A stretch of 20,896 nt of DNA, from contig JADKCL010000053.1 of assembly GCA_016718825.1 (NCBI GenBank), forward strand, positions 1 to 20,896. The letters run 5' to 3'. Under the pieces are notes generated by a model. It was not told where the DNA came from. It saw only the letters and a program-made list of their open reading frames with translations, and did no database searches. The translations under genes were made by a program, and so were the position numbers. Every line of letters begins with the position of its first letter. Position 1 is the first letter of the stretch. Origin of the DNA: Bacteroidota bacterium. GTDB taxonomy: Bacteria > Bacteroidota > Bacteroidia > J057 > JADKCL01. This document shows, in pieces, positions 16,958 through 20,896 of the stretch.

Positions 16958-17863
16958 ATGCAACGATCTACTTTTTCCGCATTTTCCTTGCTGCGTCTTA
17001 CAGGTACACTCTTGCTTTTGCTTTGCCTGTCGCCTGTGATCCGTGCGCAACAATTCACCTATAAATTCACCTCCACGCCCGACTCTGCAACAGTTTCCCT
17101 GAATGGCGTGCCCCTTGGAAAAACACCTTTGGAAGCCAAAATAGACTGGTCAAAATTGCCGAGTGGCGGATTTGTCTTCCTCTTTACAAGGTCCGGATAC
17201 GGCGACGAGAAATTTGTCGTATCCGAAAAGCCGAAGGTCAAGGAAAATTTCAAGGACATGAAGCTCACGAAAGCGCGTCCGCATTTCGAGATGGATTCAG
17301 ACGCTGTTTTGGTGAAATTTGACAAGGTGATGACGGAATTTCCATTGGGGAAAATCATCGGGCACAACAAGACCTTTTACGGTGGAGACATCACTTGGGA
17401 GGCCTATTCGCGGGTGGGCGTGCAACAATTTGCACTCAGAGCCGACGACGTTCTGGGCAGTGCCGGATTCCGAACCCCCTTCATCAAAGGCAACGAACTC
17501 TTCAGCGACCAAGCTCCGAAGCCGGAAATTCCACGTTTCCTGATCGGCGGCAAAGTCACAGATATCTGGGTAGAACTCGGCCCAACGACTTTATCGGGAC
17601 TCACCGCCAAAAACTGGTGCACGGTGGAATGGAAAGTCTATGACAAGGTTCTCAAAAAGGTCGTCTTGACCGATGTGAGCCGAGGCGAATTTGAAGGAAA
17701 ATACCTGAACCTCACGGAATTGAACGTGATGATGGACCTGTTTCAGGATGCGATGGAAAATTTCCTCATGAACGGAAAACTCTTCCAACTCGTCACAGAA
17801 GCCGCCGGCGTCGCCCCGACCGAAGAGGATGAGCCAGGCGAGAGCACCCCGGACAAGCGCTGA
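16958..17863 (+). CDS. Exported PEGA-domain-like protein
   Basis: A 301-residue protein from ATG 16958. Residues 1-30 are a signal peptide ending SPVIRA, with likely cleavage before QQF; there is no lipobox Cys, so it is periplasmic or exported. Residues 38-90, STPDSATVSLNGVPLGKTPL and onward, match the PEGA pattern (a beta-strand domain of surface and S-layer-type proteins: substitution of the form D-A-x-V-x-L-N-G-x-x-x-G-x-T-P). The remaining 210 residues are mixed alpha/beta with no motif I recognise and end in an acidic, Pro-rich tail (TEEDEPGESTPDKR). In-frame starts further upstream (from 16784) would put a polar 58-residue extension before the signal and are rejected. It stands alone, divergent from rapA. 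Confidence 0.8.
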   Translation: MQRSTFSAFSLLRLTGTLLLLLCLSPVIRAQQFTYKFTSTPDSATVSLNGVPLGKTPLEAKIDWSKLPSGGFVFLFTRSGYGDEKFVVSEKPKVKENFKDMKLTKARPHFEMDSDAVLVKFDKVMTEFPLGKIIGHNKTFYGGDITWEAYSRVGVQQFALRADDVLGSAGFRTPFIKGNELFSDQAPKPEIPRFLIGGKVTDIWVELGPTTLSGLTAKNWCTVEWKVYDKVLKKVVLTDVSRGEFEGKYLNLTELNVMMDLFQDAMENFLMNGKLFQLVTEAAGVAPTEEDEPGESTPDKR

Positions 17864-17968
17864 TTTTCAGGGAGTTGGCGATGGCCTTCGGAGTTCGCCA
17901 GATTGTTTCGGTTCAATGGGCAATTGAACAGGGATTTGTTGCTACAATTACGCGACTGCATTAACTGA

Positions 17969-17992
17969 AAAAGTCGGCATAAGCCGACTTTT
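17969..17992. terminator. Perfect hairpin of repeat copy A, terminator-like
   Basis: AAAAGTCGGC, loop ATAA, GCCGACTTTT: a perfect 10-bp stem with a U-run on both strands (five U on the minus strand). It can end both the PEGA-like transcript coming from the left and the 18290-19147 transcript coming from the right. Confidence 0.65.
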
Positions 17993-18046
17993 GTACCCAT
18001 AGAGTCGGATTATCGAACCAAGTTGTGATGGGTTTTAGGAGGTTGT

Positions 18047-18100
18047 ATGTTGATAACCCATACTTTCAACAATATCGCAGTGTTAGAGGGTTTTGATTGA
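18047..18100 (+). CDS. 17-codon mini-ORF in repeat copy A
   Basis: ATG 18047 is preceded by a perfect AGGAGG (18037-18042) with a four-base spacer, an unusual sight in a genome where other genes show little Shine-Dalgarno. The peptide is MLITHTFNNIAVLEGFD, ending with TGA at 18098-18100. Copy B has the same start, length and stop. Most changes between the copies alter the amino acid, so selection on the peptide is not obvious; it could be a leader peptide or chance within a conserved RNA element. Confidence 0.3.
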   Translation: MLITHTFNNIAVLEGFD

Positions 18101-18289
18101 GAGATCGCAAATTCTTGGATTTCATCACTTCAACCTAACACCCGTTAGGAAAAAGAGGCACGGCCGCGTTCCCTCGATGCCCCTCCGAAGTCTCAGCCAG
18201 GCTTCAGGGGACCGTAGGGAAGACAGGGAAACAAATGCGAAATGTCACGGCCTCAACCCGTGTGAAATGATCAAGACAGTTAGCTGAAC

Positions 18290-19147
18290 TTAATCTCTGA
18301 AAAATGAAGGAGGCAAGTCTCGACCCCAGTTAGTAATTGCCAGCGCAGACAGCTCTGAGAATCCCGCCTGAATCCGTTTTGGCAATTCTGGAGGGAGGAA
18401 ATCCGATGAACCTTGTTTGGAGTAATCAGGACCTTTCCCAGCAGGGTGTTGGAAAAATTCCGGTTTGATGCCCTTGATGATTTCTTCCTTGTACCGGAGC
18501 GTACCCCTGGAGAACTCCTTTGTATAATAAGCCATTTCTGCCTGTATTTCAAATTGTAAGCTGTCCAACAATTTCCGTTCCACATCGTCCTGATCTACAC
18601 GTGTCAAATCCCGAGAGATGAACGTTTTGTGGACGTGCCACTGCCCATCTTCGTACAATTCTCCCAGCAGTAGTCCATCCCTGCACACTTCAATCGTAAA
18701 ATTCCTGTTTCCTTTGGGTATGATCTTGGTGATCCCATAACCATTGTTGCAGAAAAAGCACTTGATGATGTCGGTGGGCTTCACCAAACCCAATCCCAAG
18801 CGTTCGTTGTACCGCTTGAGCAGATGCCCATTGTACACAGAAAATCCTCCATTCAGATTATTTAATTTGATCACACGCAGGCCATGGGCGCTCCAGTAAT
18901 AAACAACGCCATCCCAAGCAACTGACTCTGGGCCCTTGTACTTTTCCACAGCAGTGTTCTTGCTCAAGATGACCACCCATTTATTTTTCCTATGGGTCTT
19001 GATCTCATAAGCCTTGCAATATTCCAGTCTCCTATCAATCTTGGCCCGTCGCCGCCTCCGATCGTATTCGTCGACCAACCTCCCCACGCTTTTGGCCATG
19101 CAAGGCCAATCCGCGAGAATTTCTTTCATCAATTCAGTGGTGTTCAT
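18290..19147 (-). CDS. Unrecognised 285-residue protein
   Basis: I do not recognise a named family. Reading from ATG 19145-19147 (MNTTELMKEIL) gives 285 residues; an in-frame start at 19162 would add five. There is no signal peptide or membrane segment. The N-terminus is helical with a very basic stretch YDRRRRRAKIDRR (28-40). A central segment has NGHLLKRYNER (His108, Arg112, Arg116), then TDIIKCFFCNNGYG, a beta-like GLLLGELYEDG and HVHKTFISRDL (171-181). The order His/Arg, then Thr-Phe, is reminiscent of small RNase-like folds, but this is only a visual analogy. The C-terminal third is charged and Pro-rich. It resembles hypothetical proteins I associate with Bacteroidota accessory regions. 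It sits between the two repeat copies and next to a transposase, suggesting mobile or accessory origin. Confidence 0.7.
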   Translation of the reverse strand: MNTTELMKEILADWPCMAKSVGRLVDEYDRRRRRAKIDRRLEYCKAYEIKTHRKNKWVVILSKNTAVEKYKGPESVAWDGVVYYWSAHGLRVIKLNNLNGGFSVYNGHLLKRYNERLGLGLVKPTDIIKCFFCNNGYGITKIIPKGNRNFTIEVCRDGLLLGELYEDGQWHVHKTFISRDLTRVDQDDVERKLLDSLQFEIQAEMAYYTKEFSRGTLRYKEEIIKGIKPEFFQHPAGKGPDYSKQGSSDFLPPELPKRIQAGFSELSALAITNWGRDLPPSFFRD

Positions 19148-19612
19148 TGTGTGTACGAGCATAACGCTTGGTATTGAGGTTAATGCAATGTTTGACGGCC
19201 CATTGCACCTTCACGTCTCATGCCCTTTGACAGCAGGTTATTCGTTGTGGTTCCGCTTTTACCCTGCCGGAGGAAGCCAGAGCATTTTCACATCAAGGCT
19301 TCTGGATCGTTTTGTTGTTACGAATATAGGAAAAACGGAACAAAAAGTTGCAGGTTGGGCTTACTTTATTTGGGTCATAAAGCTAACTAATTGTCCAGCA
19401 GCTCCTTTTGTCGTTGCTGGAGGTAAGTGTTGGCGTTTGGAGGATGAATCGCTGCTGTCCTAGAAAGGTTGAATCTGGTACTTCCTACGCAACAGACGGA
19501 GGCTTTCGATGTGCAAGCGTGTAAGCGTAAATGCTTCAGAGATCGGTGGGATGGTTCATTCGTCGTTGTCGCTTCGCTACGTCTCCTCACTCATATCCCC
19601 CCCTCACACTGA

Positions 19613-19636
19613 AAAAGTCGGCATAAGCCGACTTTT
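19613..19636. terminator. Perfect hairpin of repeat copy B, terminator-like
   Basis: The same stem and loop as in copy A, AAAAGTCGGC, ATAA, GCCGACTTTT, with no base changed. It is well placed to stop transcription leaving the IS66 element on the minus strand. Confidence 0.6.
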
Positions 19637-19690
19637 GTACCCATAGAGTCACTTTATCGAACCAAGTAGTGGGGGATTTTAGGAGGTTGT

Positions 19691-19744
19691 ATGTTGATAA
19701 CCCCTATTTCCAACAGTATCGAAGTGCGAGAGGGGTCTGATTGA
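19691..19744 (+). CDS. 17-codon mini-ORF in repeat copy B
   Basis: ATG 19691 with AGGAGG at 19681-19686, the same four-base spacer as copy A, and TGA at 19742-19744. The peptide is MLITPISNSIEVREGSD. Nine of 17 residues agree with copy A, and there are no insertions or deletions between the two. Whether it is translated is unknown. Confidence 0.3.
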   Translation: MLITPISNSIEVREGSD

Positions 19745-19936
19745 GAGATCGTAAATAGTGGGTTTTGCCTTACGCTTGTTAGGGAAGTGCGTGCATTGAA
19801 AGTATCTCGTTAAGAAACTGTGCAACGAAGATGGCTCCCTACTGAAACGTCAGAGCCAAAGGGGCTCTGCACGACGTATAGATAACTGAACGTAACCATC
19901 CGCTAAACCCCGTGTAGGAAAACACCTCGAGCAGTA

Positions 19937-20896
19937 TTATGCCTTTTTGACCGGCAGCAATTCCTCTATCCGATTGATGGGGTGTTCTTGTATTTTGGCG
20001 AGGGTGTCGCGGAGCCAAGTGAAGGGCTCGATGTCGTTGCGCTTGCAGGTGCCGAGGAAGGAGTATAGCATCGCGGCCCTGCGTGCGCCTTCGTGGCTGC
20101 CTGCAAAGAGATAGTTTTTGCGGCCAATGGCGATGGGGCGGATGGCGTTTTCTGCGAGGTTGTTGTCGATCTCCAATTGGCCGTCCTTGAGATAACGGGC
20201 GACGTAGTTGAAGCGGCCCAGGAAGTAATTGACGGCCTCACCCATGGGTGACTTTGGAAGGAACATTTTGTATTTGTCGCGCAGCCATATGCCGAGTTCG
20301 CTAATGACGGGCAGGGCATTTTCTTCGCGCAGCGCCTTTCGTTCATCGTGGCCGAGGCATTTTTCGCGCGCCTCCCGTTCGATGGCGTAGAGTTCGCGGA
20401 TCTTTCCCAGCACCCAACCGGCGTTGACATTGTCGTATTCCAGTGCCTTCTCGAAGTAGCGGCGCACGTGGGCCATGCACCCGACCAGGAATATCCCCTC
20501 GCGCTTCTCGAACTCCTCGTAGGCGGAGTAGCCATCTGTCTGCAGCCAGCCTTTGTAGTTGCGCAGTACGTGTATTGGCCCCGAGCGGCTGCGCCCCGGC
20601 CGGTAATCAAAGAGCACGAGCCCTAATACGGGTGACTGGTAGGTCCAGTGGTAGCCTTGGTGGGTTGCGCCCTTCTTTTCGCTGTCGAGCACCTTGATCG
20701 GCGTCTCGTCGGCCTGGACGTAGGCGCTTTCGAGGATTTTTTGTTTGAGTTTTTCGTAAAGCGGGTCAAGCAGATCGCAGCACCGTGCGATCCAGTCGGC
20801 TATCGTCGAGACCGGGATGTCGATGCCCTCGCGGGCGAAGCGTTGCGACTGCCGGTAGAGCGGAAGGTGGTCGGTGTACTTGTCGATGATCACCTT
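19937..20896 (-). CDS. IS66 family transposase (TnpC), C-terminal part, runs off the window
   Basis: 319 residues are visible, entering from the right edge and ending with TAA at 19937-19939. This is the catalytic part of the DDE transposase of IS66 elements. Counting from the first visible residue, the acidic triad is in QADETPIKVL (Asp63), LQTDGYSAY (Asp121) and IDNNLAENAIRP (Glu249), with the family block KNYLFAGSHEGARRAAMLYS after it. The typical C-terminal NDIEPFTWLRDTLAKI is intact, so this end of the protein is undamaged. The N-terminal region with the zinc-binding and leucine-zipper parts, and the accessory genes tnpA and tnpB, would lie beyond 20896. I could not fix the terminal inverted repeat; it should lie between about 19600 and 19936. 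Confidence 0.95.
   Translation of the reverse strand, partial: KVIIDKYTDHLPLYRQSQRFAREGIDIPVSTIADWIARCCDLLDPLYEKLKQKILESAYVQADETPIKVLDSEKKGATHQGYHWTYQSPVLGLVLFDYRPGRSRSGPIHVLRNYKGWLQTDGYSAYEEFEKREGIFLVGCMAHVRRYFEKALEYDNVNAGWVLGKIRELYAIEREAREKCLGHDERKALREENALPVISELGIWLRDKYKMFLPKSPMGEAVNYFLGRFNYVARYLKDGQLEIDNNLAENAIRPIAIGRKNYLFAGSHEGARRAAMLYSFLGTCKRNDIEPFTWLRDTLAKIQEHPINRIEELLPVKKA

Larger units (their letters stand above)
17965..18149 (+). repeat. Direct repeat element, copy A
   Basis: About 185 bases repeated in the same orientation at 19609-19783. The first 42 bases are identical in both copies, and so is a 27-base core from TTTTAGGAGG to GATAACCC; the rest has drifted, and the final part keeps only GTTAGG at its end. 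The order is: perfect hairpin (17969-17992), spacer, AGGAGG site, 17-codon mini-ORF, then GATTGAGAGATCG and a divergent tail. It lies about 140 bases beyond the stop of the minus-strand 285-residue gene. Confidence 0.85.
17864..18289. other. Intergenic region holding repeat copy A
   Basis: 426 bases without an ordinary gene. It starts with a short hairpin, GTTCAAT (17911-17917) with ATTGAAC (17923-17929), which lacks a U-run. Repeat copy A follows at 17965-18149. The last 140 bases are GC-rich with an imperfect stem around CCCCTCCGAAG and CTTCAGGGG near 18181-18212, before the stop of the minus-strand gene at 18290. Confidence 0.55.
19609..19783 (+). repeat. Direct repeat element, copy B
   Basis: The second copy of the element described at 17965-18149, about 175 bases, same orientation. 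It begins abruptly at CTGAAAAAGTCGG; the DNA upstream of the two copies is unrelated, so the left boundary is sharp. It ends near GTTAGG, about 153 bases beyond the stop of the minus-strand IS66 transposase, the same arrangement as copy A and its minus-strand gene. Confidence 0.85.
19148..19936. other. Intergenic region holding repeat copy B
   Basis: 789 bases without an ordinary gene. 19148-19608 should hold the promoter of the minus-strand 285-residue gene, but I see no clear -7 or -33 element; a 32-codon open stretch at 19460-19555 (minus) is too short to call. Repeat copy B occupies 19609-19783. After it, a small hairpin CAGAGCC (19851-19857) with GGCTCTG (19863-19869) precedes the transposase stop. 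Confidence 0.55.

Noticed and set aside
19014..19463. 149-codon plus-strand frame overlapping the start of the unknown 285-residue gene
   Set aside because: More than a quarter overlaps the better-supported minus-strand gene, and the rest lacks coding character.
19460..19555. 32-codon open stretch on the minus strand, ending LRLLRRKYQIQPF
   Set aside because: Looks like a protein tail, but it has no start codon, no recognisable family and an upstream stop; too short to separate from chance.
1..20896. CRISPR arrays, tRNA or rRNA genes, and phage or secretion clusters
   Set aside because: I looked for regular spaced repeats, tRNA-like cloverleaf ends and rRNA core sequences and saw none; the only repeats are the two-copy element and the palindrome described.

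Overview
The window looks like a chromosomal segment of a Bacteroidota bacterium of moderate to high GC. The evidence is a textbook Bacteroidota promoter (TTG, 19 bases, TATCTTTGC) upstream of a RapA helicase gene, a second clear TAnnTTTG element, signal-peptide and lipobox carbohydrate-active enzymes (GH106-like and GH28), small Bacteroidota-type membrane proteins, and few Shine-Dalgarno sites. I cannot assign a genus.

Layout. 1-760: the C-terminal end of a HIT-family protein, a DUF2200 gene broken by one extra base, and a shared bidirectional terminator. 788-5195, minus strand: catalase-peroxidase katG, then a secreted GH106-like glycoside hydrolase lipoprotein, separated by a large palindromic repeat. 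5406-8092: a four-helix membrane protein, an SGNH hydrolase gene with one clear and one probable frameshift, a ~590-base G-homopolymer tract almost without adenine that is probably a sequencing or assembly artefact, and a small two-helix membrane protein. 8300-9616: a sugar-porter MFS transporter. 9659-11977: a membrane-anchored pentapeptide-repeat protein convergent with an unrecognised lipoprotein. GC content drops sharply inside the pentapeptide gene, so this pair looks like accessory DNA. 12178-16612: a secreted GH28 pectinase-like enzyme convergent with full-length rapA. 16958-17863: an exported PEGA-like protein. 17864-20896: an accessory tail with an unrecognised 285-residue protein and an IS66 transposase fragment running off the window. 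Each of these two genes is followed, about 140-155 bases after its stop, by one copy of a ~180-base repeat.

Working together. The two secreted glycosidases and the sugar transporter suggest use of plant or algal polysaccharides, perhaps rhamnogalacturonan, but they do not form one operon and there is no SusC/SusD pair. KatG gives peroxide defence and RapA recycles RNA polymerase. The most intriguing unexplained structure is the duplicated element at 17965-18149 and 19609-19783. Each copy has an identical terminator-like hairpin and then a perfect AGGAGG site placed before a 17-codon mini-ORF whose start, length and stop are the same in both copies.
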